From the NCBI GenBank assembly GCA_015680685.1, contig MNCI01007655.1, positions 231,864 through 295,863 on the forward strand: a stretch of DNA of 64,000 bases, written 5' to 3'. This DNA is from Gnetum montanum (lineage: Eukaryota; Streptophyta; Gnetopsida; Gnetales; Gnetaceae). Below, piece by piece: positions 47,441 through 59,108 of the stretch. Both the position numbers and the translations under genes were made by a program. Numbering within the stretch: the first letter of the stretch is position 1; every line of letters begins with the position of its first letter. Below the pieces are notes generated by a model. It was given only the letters and a program-made list of their open reading frames with translations. It was not told the DNA's origin and searched no databases.

Positions 47441-48675
47441 TGGGACCACATGAGATGCTTGATGTGTCGACTATGTTATACGGACAATCATTGGAGCAAG
47501 CCATGCATGTGCAGGTTGGACCGAATTCGAGGACACTGACAAAGGAGGTAGGACATAGGTTGCTTGAGTCATTTGGGGCCTAAAGATGGCCCTTGCATGA
47601 ACATATGACTAAGCTAGCATGGTTGCTATTGGCAAAGATGGTTGGGTAGGTTGAGATGATGCCATGAAGGGTAAGTGGAAAGGGGTTGTTGCATCATAAT
47701 GTGTGTATTGCATCTAGTGGGTTGTCACTATAGGCATACATCTAAGCCTAATAGAGTGGGAAGGTGATGCCAATATTATGACCATCTTGAGGAGGATGGG
47801 TGAACTAACCCAAGGAGGGGCCAAACTAGGAATCACTTGTTGAAAGATGGTGGAAAAAGGAAGCTCATGTTTGGAACGAGCCTCAAGCTTGTCCACTTCC
47901 TCCTATAAGGCTTCCTTGTAATCAATTCCTACATCATGCTCACATGCTCAGATGAGCCAGGATAACAACCAATGGTGGGACCTGGTGAGCAGGATGATGT
48001 CAAATGATGAGGGGATATACTCTCATCCATCACTATGGATTAACTCAAAGTTCCATTTTGCCTCCATGTCAAAGTGATCTATAGGCAACCCTACTTGGAA
48101 ATTTACACATAAGTTGTATTGCTCATTATTTAGTACTCTAGGTCTTCGCCATGTAGCCTAAGGGATTGCCTTGACCTGGCCATCACTAGATTCATAGGGT
48201 TGTCACTCCTAGTCTCTTGTTGGATAGACATGATCTCAAGTCTATTTGAAATTGGCACTAGAGCTTGATCCAAGTTCATGGTTGTAGATCAAGTTGTAAA
48301 GGGAAACTGTAGAGGTTGTTGGTTGTAGAATATAATAGACCAAGCTAAAACTAACTCTATTTCGATTGATACTATTGACTATGCTCTCCACTGTGGAGAG
48401 CTAACTATGCTATCTAGGCTTACTACACTCTTCACTATGGAGAGCCAACTACACTCTTCATGACAAAGAGATGACTATGATACCTATGCTGGAGATGACT
48501 ACACTCCAACTAAAGACAATGAAAACTTAGCAAAATAGTGAAAAAAGTGTAGTTTGGGGTTGTCACATGGGCTCCCAAGGGGACTAACTATGGGATCCAA
48601 TCTACATCAATGCATCAGTGGATAACTACGGTGTAAAGAGCTCATGAAACAACCTCAATGGAGCTTGAAAAAGGT
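47441..48675 (-). other. Leader of the Tat-like element
   Basis: Sequence between primer site and gag. It holds the perfect palindrome GCTCTCCAC-T-GTGGAGAGC (48383-48401) and further ACTACACTCTTCA / GGAGAGCCAACTA copies to 48500, the same motif as the LTR hairpins. No supported gene. Confidence 0.5.
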
Positions 48676-48694
48676 GGCTATCTTTCTAGTGCCA
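48676..48694 (-). other. Primer binding site of the Tat-like element
   Basis: In sense, TGGCACTAGAAAGATAGCC starts six bases after the LTR end. The truncated copy has TAGCACTAGAAGAAGGATCC at 55881-55900. Both look like TGGCGCTAGAAGGAGG with decay. I do not assign the tRNA. Confidence 0.6.
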
Positions 48695-48700
48695 GAAAAC

Positions 48701-50314
48701 TATGGCAACCAAAAACATCAGTGGCTAGAACACTGAGGGTTCCACCAGAGCATAGTTTTATCCCAAGTCCACGCAAGGACCTGTTGGAGGCAAAAACAGG
48801 ATGCCCTAACAGTCTTGTTGATCGAAGAAGGACTTGCCGGGTGCAACCAGGGTGTTGGATGCAACTGGGGTGTAGCATGGTTAGTCGCGATGGTGAGGTA
48901 CAACAATGCTAAGCGTTCGAGCAATGTCAACACTGTTAACAATGTTAACGGTGCTAGTGGATGTAGTGTAGTCAAGGGTTGAAATAAAAAATGAAGGTAT
49001 TGGCATGCAAGGACCACTACCCAGGCATGGCTATACGTTAAAATAGTAGAAAATGCAAGTAAAATGCTAAAAATGCAAGTAAAATGTTGAAAATATAGAC
49101 ACACACACACACACACACACACATAGAATTGAACACCACCCCAAATGGGGTTGAGTGTAGTTAACTCCAAAGGGATGAGAAGGTACATAGTGTACAATAG
49201 GCACAGTGGATAGAATAGTCAAAGTATCAAGAGTGTCTCATTGTGAAGACTAACATTCCACCATGGTGTCTATGCTTGCCGAGCTAAGTACTATGGTGTG
49301 CAATGGGCTACAATGGTCCAATGGACTATGGTGAGTTACGATGGTTTGCAACTTTGCCTCTCTCTGGTTCATTGGGATGCCAGTGCTAATCAACTTGCCA
49401 ACCTTGAATCTTGCCTAATGCTCAAATTTTTCAACTTGCTAGCCCAAATTTTTGCCAACCCCAAAAATGTTGAGGGTTGGGGTATTTATAGAGCTAGATT
49501 TAGCATAAAATGAAAAGAGACTACAATGTGGTAGACAAGACAGTTAGAACTACATTGTCACCCAACTACACTCTCCATTAAGGCTAGCAATGTTATGTTT
49601 TGCTAAGTTCTGTTGAACTCTACAAGGCTGAGAGACTATGACTACCTTGCCAATTGCATGTACATGTGCTGAGAAGATTACAATGTACTTTAAAAATGCG
49701 ATTTTGGAGATGACACGCCAAGAATACACTCTCCACTATATTGTGGTCAAGCATAGTTACAATTTTAGGAACAAAAGGTGGTACAAAAAAGTTGCATTTT
49801 GCTAACTATGCTTGCCAAACGTGAGTTAGAGCTAAGCTAAGTGCCAATGTTGCATTGTGGAGGCCTCTAGAGGCTATTCTAACTGACTATGCTTGACTAC
49901 ACTCTGGACAGGGGAAGAGCGTAGTCCCACACTTAGAAAAATTTTGCAAAAATTTCCATGTGCTAACTAGGCTATCCATGAGAGGCTAACTATGCTCCTG
50001 ACTAGGGGTGAGCATAGTCCTAACACTTAGAAAAACTTGTAGAAACTAGCTACTAGTTGACTACACTTGACTATGCTCTGGGGTGTAGGAGAGCATAATC
50101 TCTACACTTAGAAAAATCTACAAAAATTAGGCCTTCATGTTGACTATGCTTGACTATGCTCTAGGGCAATGGAGAGCGTAGTCTCAATACTTAGAAAATT
50201 CTGCAACGGTTGGCTTAATACTTAGAGAAAATTGCAAAATTGGCCTTTGTGTTGACTACACTCAACTACGCTCTGGGGCAATGGAGAGTGAAGTCAAAAT
50301 TTGATGGTGTTTCA
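48701..50314 (-). repeat. 5' LTR of the Tat-like element
   Basis: In sense it starts TGAAACACC at 50314 and ends GCCATA at 48701. It aligns throughout with 31766-33416, with visible divergence. The TATA box is at 49483-49490 (TATTTATA on the + strand). A CA microsatellite is at 49099-49124. Hairpin units are at about 49870-50290. It lacks about 60 bp at the U3 end that the 3' LTR has. Confidence 0.85.
49099..49124. repeat. (AC)n microsatellite inside the LTR
   Basis: A run of about 13 AC units at the exact site where the other LTR has GAAA and GA units (32154-32180). Confidence 0.9.
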
Positions 50315-50730
50315 ATAGCAAATGTTGAACTTGAAGTTCTCAAGGTAGGATGCACTAATCAAAAACCAACTATCAAGAACTTGGCTAGAAAAATGAATGA
50401 TTATCAAGAGCTACAAAATGCAATCAAGGCATTTGACATTGAGCACAAATAATTCACTACCTAGTTCATCAATGCTAAGGAACTATTCTTACCAATTTTT
50501 TATCTTGGATGTGCCCATTTCAATCCACATTAGCAAAGCTAAGTGGACCGTGCACAATCCTATGAATAAGGAGAAGAGAATAAAAGCATTATTGGATGTT
50601 TTTTTCCTAGTGCCAAAAGTGGGAGCAGCAGCTAGACAGCCACAACAGCCTCAATCGCCACATGTGCTTGAAGTTGGAGAAGTTTCGTCAAAGCCTTATG
50701 AGCCTTCACTGCTTGAGACCATGTGATCTT
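50315..50730 (+). pseudogene. Extra ORF after pol (env-like position), second part
   Basis: Directly after the nested element the frame resumes: ANVELEVLKVG, NLARKMNDYQELQNAIKAFD. It is in the same phase as the frame ending QKLAM at 31765 once one copy of the 5-bp duplication is removed. It continues through stops to about 50725 (hydrophilic, then a QPQQPQSPH stretch). Confidence 0.6.
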
Positions 50731-50942
50731 TTTAAATTTTCTTCACACCATCAAAGGACATGTTGTTCAATTTTTTTTTGGTATTCAATTTTGTGTCCTA
50801 AACATTACAAATTTGTAACTTTATTTATCTGTACACTTGTGCACTTAGTTTTGTCATGTTAGTTTTGTTATGTCATGAGCTAGTCAATAATTAAATACCT
50901 TCCCAATTTTGTAAAGAACTTGAGGATGAGTTTTCATTCAGT

Positions 50943-50952
50943 TGTGGGGGTA
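50943..50952 (+). other. Polypurine tract of the 33-kb element
   Basis: TGTGGGGGTA directly before the 3' LTR. The same position reads ATGGGGGTA at 1537 and ATGGGCGTA at 63400. Confidence 0.7.
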
Positions 50953-51836
50953 TGATGAGCCGTGGATTGGCTGTGTCAATAAGGCCTTGTTGACTAGGCC
51001 CCATCAATGCATTGTTTAATGCATTGACGTCTCCCTGTCGATGCAGGGCCTATTCTTGCCTATAAATACATGCAAACCCGCTATGTTTAGACATCATCTT
51101 GGTCATAGCTGCAGCAAAGATCTTGTATTTTTTACATTCAAGAGTTAGAATATTTTCTTGAGTGCCCACAATAGGAGTCATTGAGTGTACGAATCTTTAT
51201 TCGAGCCTTGTTGTACCTAAGCACAACAATATGTGTAGTAATAAAGACGAGCTTCTTGATAAACCTTACAACATTCTGGATAACTTAATTGTTTTATTCA
51301 TGCATTTAATGTTTTTATTTATCTATTTAATGTTCTTCGATAATTAAGCTAATTAAGTAATTAAGCAAGATAAGCTAAATAGCGATTAAGTAAACACATA
51401 AGTACAACCACTTCGGGCATGCATATGTTATTTGGTAATCCCAACAACACTTAATGCATGGTAATCGACAACATTATATATGTTTAGGATGTGTACAACA
51501 AGTGGAACTAGATACTTATGTTAGGACTCATTGAACAATAGTTAGCCAATTAGATTAGATTAGACATTAAATTACTTTATTCTCTATCTTGTTTATTTTA
51601 AGCACCCAAACCATAAAACATAAAATGATAAAAATCAGGTGTCTCAATTACACTTAAACCATACCCTTGAGCTTCCCAAGTGTAGTTGGGAAGACAACAA
51701 ACATCCTCAATGTCTAGGTTGCTTCCTAGAGAACTAGTGCACTGAAAAACTCTAGAGTCCAAAGAATTTGACTAGATCATGCATGAACACTGCATGATTT
51801 GTATGGTTGAAAGTAGGGGTACTCGACCACTCATTA
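50953..51836 (+). repeat. 3' LTR of the 33-kb element
   Basis: Starts TGATGAGCCG and ends CTCATTA, followed by the ATAAT duplication. TATA box CTATAAATA near 51060, signal AATAAAGA near 51240. It matches the 5' LTR closely in U3, including the CATCGA-like modules, which confirms that the two LTRs belong together. Confidence 0.85.
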
Positions 51837-51841
51837 ATAAT

Positions 51842-52964
51842 CAAAGATAATTTGAAGAAATTGCAAATAAATAAAAATCTAGGTCTTCACAAGTGTGAAT
51901 GGTGAAAAACAACTCATATAGCTAACTACATTTTGTTGGGACAAGGCTATGATGATGATGATTTTGCAACAAATTGCCAATGAAAAAATGTCTTGGTTAC
52001 CTCATTGTCTAACCAATATTATGTAAGAAAAAATACTATAGGTTCAAGTCCTACTTGAGACACCTTTATTGGTGAGGTAGTCCTTATTAGCTAAAACATG
52101 CAACTTACAATCTACAAGTCAAGTTCATTTTGATGTGCTAATCAACATGCTATTATATTCTACTTAACTTTTACTAATATTTTATGTTGGCTATATGTCC
52201 TAGGACATATAGTTATCTAGTTTTGTGAATCCCCAAAAAAATAAATAATAATATTATAAAATTCAAAGTAAAACACATCAACAAAGAGAAAGTTCAAAGA
52301 AAAAGCCCATAGTTTTAGGGATGTTTTTTTATGTTTTTATCTTTACAATCAATCCTAAAAACCTTTCCTTTGGGTAGGAAAAGGATCAAGCTTTATGCTC
52401 AGTTTAAAGCACCCCCATGAGTTTTTACTTCTTGTTAAAGGGTTTCTTGTAAAAAGAAAGAGAAAGCTCTGTAAACACAAAAGAAAGCTTCAATCAGAAA
52501 AAATAGAAAAATAACAAAAGCAGCTAAAAGCTTCCCACTTTAAGCCTACAAAATAAAAAGAAACAAATATTGCTCATAGTAAATTAATTTCTTAGCTTTC
52601 ACCGTAAGTTATTATACTTAAATATGTAATTGAAAAGTAACTTCTTTGCAATATGATATTTAACAACTAAAGAAAGGTCATAACTTACACTCTTACTACT
52701 AAAACATAATTTCACATTAAAGCTTTTAAATAAAATAGAGAATAAGCAACCAAAGACATTTACAAATGCAAATAAGGTTAGTAGATAAACTAAGTTAATT
52801 ACTAAGAATGATATCATTGATGCTTTGTTGAAAGTTGTTACAAATTCTGCATGTTTAGTTCAAAGCACATTGTGTAATAGGATACTCAAAAAAAATATTT
52901 GAAAATGAGTTACAATATTTGTGCAAATTATACGATGGAATTTTCTAAGAAAAATATTAATTAC
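51842..52964. other. Spacer between the two large family-1 elements
   Basis: AT-rich host DNA. A SINE-like piece at 51985-52095 (+) has ATAGGTTCAAGTCCTACTTG and TTGAGACA-like text. Nothing else is supported. Confidence 0.5.
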
Positions 52965-53883
52965 TGATGAACATCAATAAGCCATGTCAACAGGCCCCCA
53001 TTGACGTGGCCTCATCAATGGGCCCCTGTTGACGAGGTCCCGTTTACGTGGTGTTGCCTCATCAATGGGGCCACATCGATGTAGCCCTAGAGCAAAAACT
53101 ATAAATACAAGCTCTCAGGAATGTTTATGGGCATCAGATTCATAGTAGTAGCCGAACTCTTGTAGTTTTTACATTTAAAAGTTAGAATATTTCTCTCAAG
53201 TGCCCACAACAGGAGTCATTGAGTGTACAGATCTTTATTCGAGCATTGTTGTACTTGAGCATGATAGTGTGTACAACAACAAAGATGACCTTCTTGATAA
53301 ACCTTGTAGCATTCTGGATAGCTTAAATGTTTTATTTATGCATTTATAGTTTTTATTAAATATTCAATCAATTAAACTAAATTAAGCTAAATTAGACTTA
53401 AATCAATTAAGCTAAATAGGTTAAGTACATAAGTATGACTGCTTCAAGTCTAACACGTATTCACTTGGTAATCCCAATAATGTTATTTCTTGATATGCCT
53501 AGTAGCATAGCACTTGATAACCAAGTAGTGGATATGTAGGTTCAAGACATGTACGAAAAGCAAGATAGGGTGATTATGTTAGGATTAGTTAAAGATTACT
53601 TAGTTGATTAAATCAAATTAGTTACTTAAATTACTCTATCTCTCTTTTCAAGCACTAAAACCATAAAACATAAAATTATAAAAATTATATGCATCAATTA
53701 CTCTTAACCATACCATTATGCTTCACAAGTGTAATTAGGAAGACAACAAATGACTTAGGACAAGGTTCACTTCCTAGAAGACTAGTGTATTGGATACTAT
53801 AAAGTCCATGAAATTCAACTAGATCGCATGTAAATGCTTTGTGATTTGTATGGTTGGGCGTAAGGGTACCTCGTTGCTCATCA
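52965..53883 (+). repeat. 5' LTR of the second family-1 element
   Basis: Starts TGATGAACATC and ends TTGCTCA. U3 is built of alternating CATCAATGGGGCC-like and CATTGACGTGGCC-like modules, inverted relative to each other. The TATA box is CTATAAATA near 53099. R-U5 matches the family. The left flank is ATTAC; no partner is visible in the window. Confidence 0.85.
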
Positions 53884-53884
53884 T

Positions 53885-53902
53885 TAGCACCATTACTAGG
53901 AA
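53885..53902 (+). other. Primer binding site, tRNA-Asp-like
   Basis: TAGCACCATTACTAGGAA follows the LTR by one base. It is a decayed form of the plant site TGGCGCCATTGCCGGGAA. Confidence 0.7.
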
Positions 53903-53989
53903 CTTTGTTTGTTGAAACATGCGCTATCTAGGATTAGTAAATATTATTAATATCATTGGAAGAACTCAAGGTCAACATCACTCTCACAC

Positions 53990-54526
53990 TACATATAACT
54001 ACTGAGCACAGTTATAATTTTATTTTTCACAAAATATCTTCTTCCCATTGGCATGAAGATGTTAAACCATCAATCCCACAGGAGTGCAAAGTGGCATATA
54101 CTCATCCAGATAAGTAGGTACTGAACTTCACCTTCATCCTACATCAGGATGAACTACTATGATGACGTGATATGGAGGGCAACATTATATTACCCCCCAA
54201 TCAATCTATGCCTAGGATGCTATTTCAAACACTTAAGAAGTTAGGCACCTCAAATCTTCATGAGGAATACATTGTAAATGATCATAACACTTGACATTAC
54301 CATCCCATTGAAACACAATGCAAGCAAGATCGACATTAGGCGAAGCACCATGAGCTTTCAAAGAGGAAACATTTCACTAATTCCTTGTTCCTACTATACC
54401 AAGATGACAATGTGGATCCTCCCCCTAAGGGTTCTTAATATGAAAATTCTCAACACTTTGTTATTGGTGATGAGGGTGTGATCCTAAACTTGTGATCCAC
54501 TATTCATAAACCAACTGTAGTCAACA
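53990..54526 (+). pseudogene. gag N-terminal part of the second family-1 element
   Basis: Aligns with 19740-20235 of the 33-kb element (for example the text around CTTCACCTTCATCCT in both). Multiple stops. It ends where the Tat-like LTR begins. Confidence 0.6.
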
Positions 54527-55875
54527 TGAAAACACCAATTTTGCAAAATTTTTCTAACTATTGGAACTACACCTCTCAACTACAGTCTAGAGCATAGTCA
54601 ACGTAGGCTCTAAGTGTTGAGCCTACACTCACTATGCCCGCTACGCTTGAAGCGTAGTTAGCCTCCCTTAGACCATAGTCAACAGTTAGCCACATTTTGC
54701 TAGTTTTTTATCATATTTTACCTAAGTCTAGGATTACACTCTCATTATGCTCCATAGTGTAGTCAGAGTGTAGTTGGTAAGAACAGCCTCCAAAGGCCCT
54801 CACACCTCAGCATCAACATCCACATCGACTTTAGCACCTTTCCAGCAATAGCATTTTGCATTTTTGCATCCCCCTTTCCCCAAAAATTGTAACTACACTC
54901 TAGAGCATACACCCAAAGCGTACTCTTCAAAAGTTACATTTTTTCAAGTACATTGTGATCTTCTCCATGCAACTGGGTAATGTAGTCATAATCTCTTGGC
55001 CTCATAAGCTTCATCAAAGCAACGACACCACTCAACACCGCAAAGCTTAACACTAGAGCATAGTCCCAACTACCCCTAAGCATAGTCCCACCTATCGCAT
55101 CACCATGTGGCACCCAATCTACATTTTGGGCTAACCCTAGTCCTACAAATACCCCTAGACCCCCAATATTTTAGGGGTGGCAATTAGCATTTTCATTTCG
55201 CATTTGGCATTTTGGCACTTAGCTCCATGGATGAACTAGACCCAGACCACACCAAACTAGTAGAGAGGCAAAGAACACTACACAGTACACTATAACTCCA
55301 TTACAGCCTTGCCAAACACTGCACAGTACACCGCGATAGCCAACCTGGCAAGCTTAGACACCATGGCGAGCACCAGACTTCACAGTCGATACCACTGAGA
55401 CTATGACTACATTTTTCACTATGTCTATTGTACACTACATACCTTCTCAAGCCAGTTTAGTGTTAACTATGCTCAACCCCATTTGGGATAGTGTTTCAGT
55501 TCTCTCTCTTCATCCTTTGTAGTTTTTCTACATTTTTTCAAATTTTGTTCACATTTTGGCCTACAACTATGCTCAGGCGGCAATACATGCATGCTGACAC
55601 TCTCGTTTTCTACCAAAAAATGTGACTACATATGGCATTATTCACACAATTGACATCGACTATGCTCAGCATTGTTCAAACGGTTGACACTGTTCGACAC
55701 TTAACGTCATTTTCGCATTAGCACCATTTACATTTCATAAGTCCTTATTTGATCAACAAGACCATTCAGGGCACCCCATCTCTGCCTTTAGCAAGGCCCT
55801 TATGCAAATTTAGGGTTAGGCTATGCACCCACAAACCCCTCAATATTCCAGCCACTGATGTTTTTGGTCATTATA
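54527..55875 (+). repeat. 5' LTR of the truncated Tat-like element
   Basis: Starts TGAAAACACC and ends GGTCATTATA. It is the reverse complement counterpart of the LTRs at 31766 and 48701. The TATA box has decayed to CTACAAATA (55144). Hairpin-type units are at 54570-54790 (CTACGCTTGAAGCGTAG at 54643-54659 is a near-closed palindrome). It has no long microsatellite at the GA/CA site. Confidence 0.85.
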
Positions 55876-55880
55876 GTTTT

Positions 55881-55900
55881 TAGCACTAGAAGAAGGATCC
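55881..55900 (+). other. Primer binding site of the truncated Tat-like element
   Basis: TAGCACTAGAAGAAGGATCC, five bases after the LTR end. Counterpart of 48676-48694. Confidence 0.6.
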
Positions 55901-56097
55901 TACCGTTTCCTTCTTTGTACTCCATTGCGATTGTCTTTGCATGCTCTCTGCACCCTTATTGGTGTAGATTGGTCCTCATTGTCGATCTCCATAAGATCAT
56001 GTGTAGCAACCCAAATCACATCATTCTCCACTTTTTTCTAAGTCTTTTCTCTTTGAGCATAATAATTGGAAAGCGTAGTTGGTGTGGAGTGTAGTCT

Positions 56098-56225
56098 CCA
56101 TACTTAGCAATTTTTCTGCAATTTTACACTTAGTTAATTTTTTGCAGTTTCTAGACTTAGCCATTTTCTGCTACCAATAGACTTAAGCATTTTTCTACAA
56201 TTTTCAAACTTAGCCATTTTTTGCA
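56098..56225 (+). repeat. Short tandem repeat in the leader
   Basis: Five degenerate copies of ACTTAGCCATTTTTTGCA at about 25-30 base spacing, in the leader of the truncated Tat-like element. Confidence 0.75.
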
Positions 56226-57129
56226 AATAGCAATGCCTATAACTTGGTCTGTGAACATGAATCTAAATCAACCTTCCACGTCGGTGTCTAAAACATTTCA
56301 CATCACAATCCACCCAAAGCATGCCACACTTAGCCATGAACAATATAACTTTGTTTATGCCAAAATCTAAGTAGGATTACCCATAGATCCCCTTAACCTT
56401 TAGGCAAAATAAGACTACAAATAAGTCCACTAGCATGGATGAGAATACAACCCTACCTTATTCGATGTAATCCCACTCAAAGAGTCCCACAACTAGTTGT
56501 TGTCCCACCTGATCTGTGCAAACAAGTAAGATGTAGGAACAACCTACAAGGAATCCTCACAGGAGGAAGAAGATGAGTACGAGGCCCATTCCAAATGCAA
56601 GAGCCCTCTTTACACCATCTTCCAACAACCACTCCCTAGTATGGCCCCTCCTTGATTTAGTTCACTCATCCTCTCTAAGATGGTGACCATGCTAGTTCAA
56701 CCTTCTTTACAAGCAACCATTGCATTTGCCCAACTTCACACTCACACTGGGGCCATCTCCATGCCCTAAATGATTTAGGCATCCTATGCCCTACCTATTT
56801 TTTCAATGCCCTCGACATTCATCCAACCCATGCATGTGTGGCCTATCTCGGTCACCGCACCCATTTCTCAACCAACACATCAACTACATCTATCTACTAT
56901 GATGTTAAACTAGCAACAACCATCCACTATGACGTTAAACTAGCATACTTCACAACCAACAATCCGACCCTTCACCATGCAACCAACACAAGCCTAGCCA
57001 ATGCAACTGACTAGCACACCTCTGAGCTTGGACTAGGCATTCTAGTTGATCCAAGGTTTGAGAGAGGAGATCAACCAACTCTAGGCCACCTCCTTTGAAA
57101 TCATCAAGGTGGTGGACTTTTACTAAGAT

Positions 57130-58240
57130 GACCCCATAAGTCCTATGATACCATCCCTAATCCTCCTAACTAAGGTTCTACTACCTTAACTCACCAAGTA
57201 CAATAGTGAAGGCAACCCTAACGTGCACTTGGTCAAATTCAGGTTTGAGTGCTTGCTTTTGCAACTATGGCTACATGCCATCACGTGCATCTTCCTCATG
57301 ACTCTCATTGGAAAGGCCTTAGACTAGTACCATTTGTAACCCAGGGCCTCAATCTCCTTCCTAGAGGATCTCCTCAGCCAATTTTTGACATGCTTCAAGT
57401 ACAACATAAAACCTAAAGCAACTCTTAACCAGCTCATGCAGGTCAAGTAGGGGACCCTAGAGCCTATGGCCAAATTCATCCAATGATGGAGCACCATCTT
57501 GTAAGAAATCCATGGGTCGCTGGTAGAGACTCACCTGTTGGCCATTTTTAAGGATGTAGTTAATGACTTCATTAAGTCAAAATTGTACTACCTAGCTACA
57601 AAATCTCTTAGCTAAGCCTTTACCCAAATGAAGGGCATAAAGGAGGCAGTGCAAGCAAGCAACGACCCAACCTATGTGGACTACAGAAACCAACATGCAC
57701 ACAAATAAAACACAATAGTGGTAATAGTAGTCACACCTATAAAAGCAAACAACCAGGGCCCAAAGGCTAAGCAGCCCAAGGCCCTAACACACAAAGCTGC
57801 CAACTCATCCCCATTGGTAGGGGCCATGCAAGCCACTACAAGGCTCCACTTTGAGCATAACAATCTCTCAAAGTACATACCATTGCCAATGAAACCCTCA
57901 AAGTTGTTGGATCAACTCTTCAAAGCCAGGCAAATCCAATACAAACAAATATCAAAAACTGCCCACCAATGACACAATAGGTACTATGAACTATTGAGGA
58001 ACTCTACCTCAACAATACCAAACGAGCTCCCAATTCCACAACATTTCCAACTGCACCAAATACTATCATTACCATCAAATGTCTGGTCATAGTACAGACA
58101 ATTGTCGAGCTTTGCAAGATAATCTGCAAAGAATGATAGAAAGCGACCAACTAGTGCTCGACATAGTGAGCCAATTCAATGTAGATGATGCCCCCTATGT
58201 CATAAACTCTATCAGCATAGGAGGTAAAGCTAAACCTACA
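57130..58240 (+). pseudogene. gag of the truncated Tat-like element, decayed
   Basis: Main landmarks are LTKYNSEGNPNVHLVKF near 57193, LLSQFLTCFKYNIKPKATL near 57370, MAKFIQ and ETHLLAIFKDVVNDF near 57527, and TQMKGIKEAVQ near 57627. It runs on through 57718-57972 (open, lysine-rich) to about 58240. Stops replace Gln and Trp. Confidence 0.75.
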
Positions 58241-58779
58241 TAGCAACCTTTTGTGATCTGAGTGCCTCCTAGCAAGGCAAGGATTCTGTCAGCCTCCACA
58301 AGGAAGAAGCCTTCTTTTGTGATCAAAGTGCCACCTTAGGCATCCACAACACCCTTCGTGGTCTGGGTCCCGTAGCCCCTATTTGCTAAGATGTTAAACT
58401 GGAATGATGCTACACCTACAATTGCTAAACAACCCTTCATCATCAAGGTGTCATAATGAGATGGCCACGCAACAACAACTTCCAAATAGCCATAATTTGT
58501 CATCATGGTGCCACAATGTGATGGCCCCTTACCTACCTGAAGCCCAATAGTGGGCAACATGTTCATCCCTTCTCCCTCAATGTCTGCCCTAATTGGCAAC
58601 TTGGGTAGGCCTACCAAATGGCAACACAAGAGGCAAACTAGTACCTTGCGATTGCCACAGCCAAAGCAAAGGCCATAACTAGCAAGTCACAACTAAACAC
58701 TAGGGCCCTTACCCCCAACCAGGCCAAACAACCCACATCCAACTCCCCTCTATGAGAGATTCATTTCTCAAGCCATATG

Positions 58780-59108
58780 GAGAAGGTCAAGGCCAATNGT
58801 CTTGACCTCATCTACTCACCACCAAGCACTAGCATAGATTTTGGCCTCCATTCTTATTACGGAGGACATCCCTATAGATGAGAATGCTATTTGTGTTGTG
58901 ATCTTGCCTCTTACACCATAGGAATCAAGTTCACCATCCCTAACCTTTCATGAAAAAGCATTCAAGGTCAACCCCAAATGAGAGCAGGTCACAACAACTC
59001 CATTGTCAATTAACATACCGATAGGGTAGTGCATCATCCGTAGGCTGCACGTTGATGACGGTGCAGCAACAAACATAGTTCTCTACTCTATCATTGATAA
59101 GCTAGACC
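58780..59108 (+). pseudogene. Protease start of the truncated Tat-like element
   Basis: RRLHVDDGAATNIVLYSII near 59040 is the active-site region, with an intact D-D-G-A triad context, and corresponds to 45250-45150 on the - strand of the full Tat-like element. The frame is cut at 59108. Confidence 0.7.

Larger units (their letters stand above)
31766..50314 (-). mobile_element. Nested Tat-like Ty3/gypsy retrotransposon, 18.5 kb, - strand
   Basis: It has LTRs of about 1.6 kb (48701-50314 is the 5' LTR, 31766-33416 the 3' LTR), a primer site, gag, protease, RT, two RNase H domains and integrase in that order on the - strand. The double RNase H marks the Tat lineage. The flanks are ATGGC (31761-31765) and ATAGC (50315-50319), a 5-bp duplication with one transition. 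The host frame on both sides is continuous once this element is removed. A 6-kb segment with + strand coding character separates protease from RT. Confidence 0.85.
18799..51836 (+). mobile_element. Family-1 Ty3/gypsy LTR retrotransposon, Athila-like, about 33 kb with a nested element
   Basis: It has two LTRs of the same family (18799-19622 and 50953-51836), a primer site like the tRNA-Asp site of Athila and Tat elements, a polypurine tract (50943-50952), and a perfect 5-bp target duplication. Inside are decayed gag, protease, RT, RNase H and integrase (to about 25800), a non-coding stretch with tandem repeats, and an extra reading frame (29400-31765 continuing at 50315). An 18.5-kb Tat-like element on the opposite strand is inserted into that frame. 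Without it, this element would be about 14.5 kb. No frame is intact. Confidence 0.85.
54527..59108 (+). mobile_element. Truncated Tat-like element inserted in family-1 gag
   Basis: A 5' LTR, primer site, leader, gag and the first part of protease are present on the + strand. It stops abruptly at 59108 inside protease and family-1 gag resumes at once. There is no RT, integrase or 3' LTR, so a deletion removed the distal part together with some host gag. The left flank is CAACA, with no partner on the right, as expected. One N is present at 58798. Confidence 0.8.

Noticed and set aside
48718-49197. A 159-residue - strand open frame
   Set aside because: It lies inside the 5' LTR and includes the Cys-Val run from the AC microsatellite.
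58798-58798. The single N as an assembly gap
   Set aside because: Tat-like protease-region sequence continues on both sides, so it is more likely one ambiguous base, though long reads would settle it.
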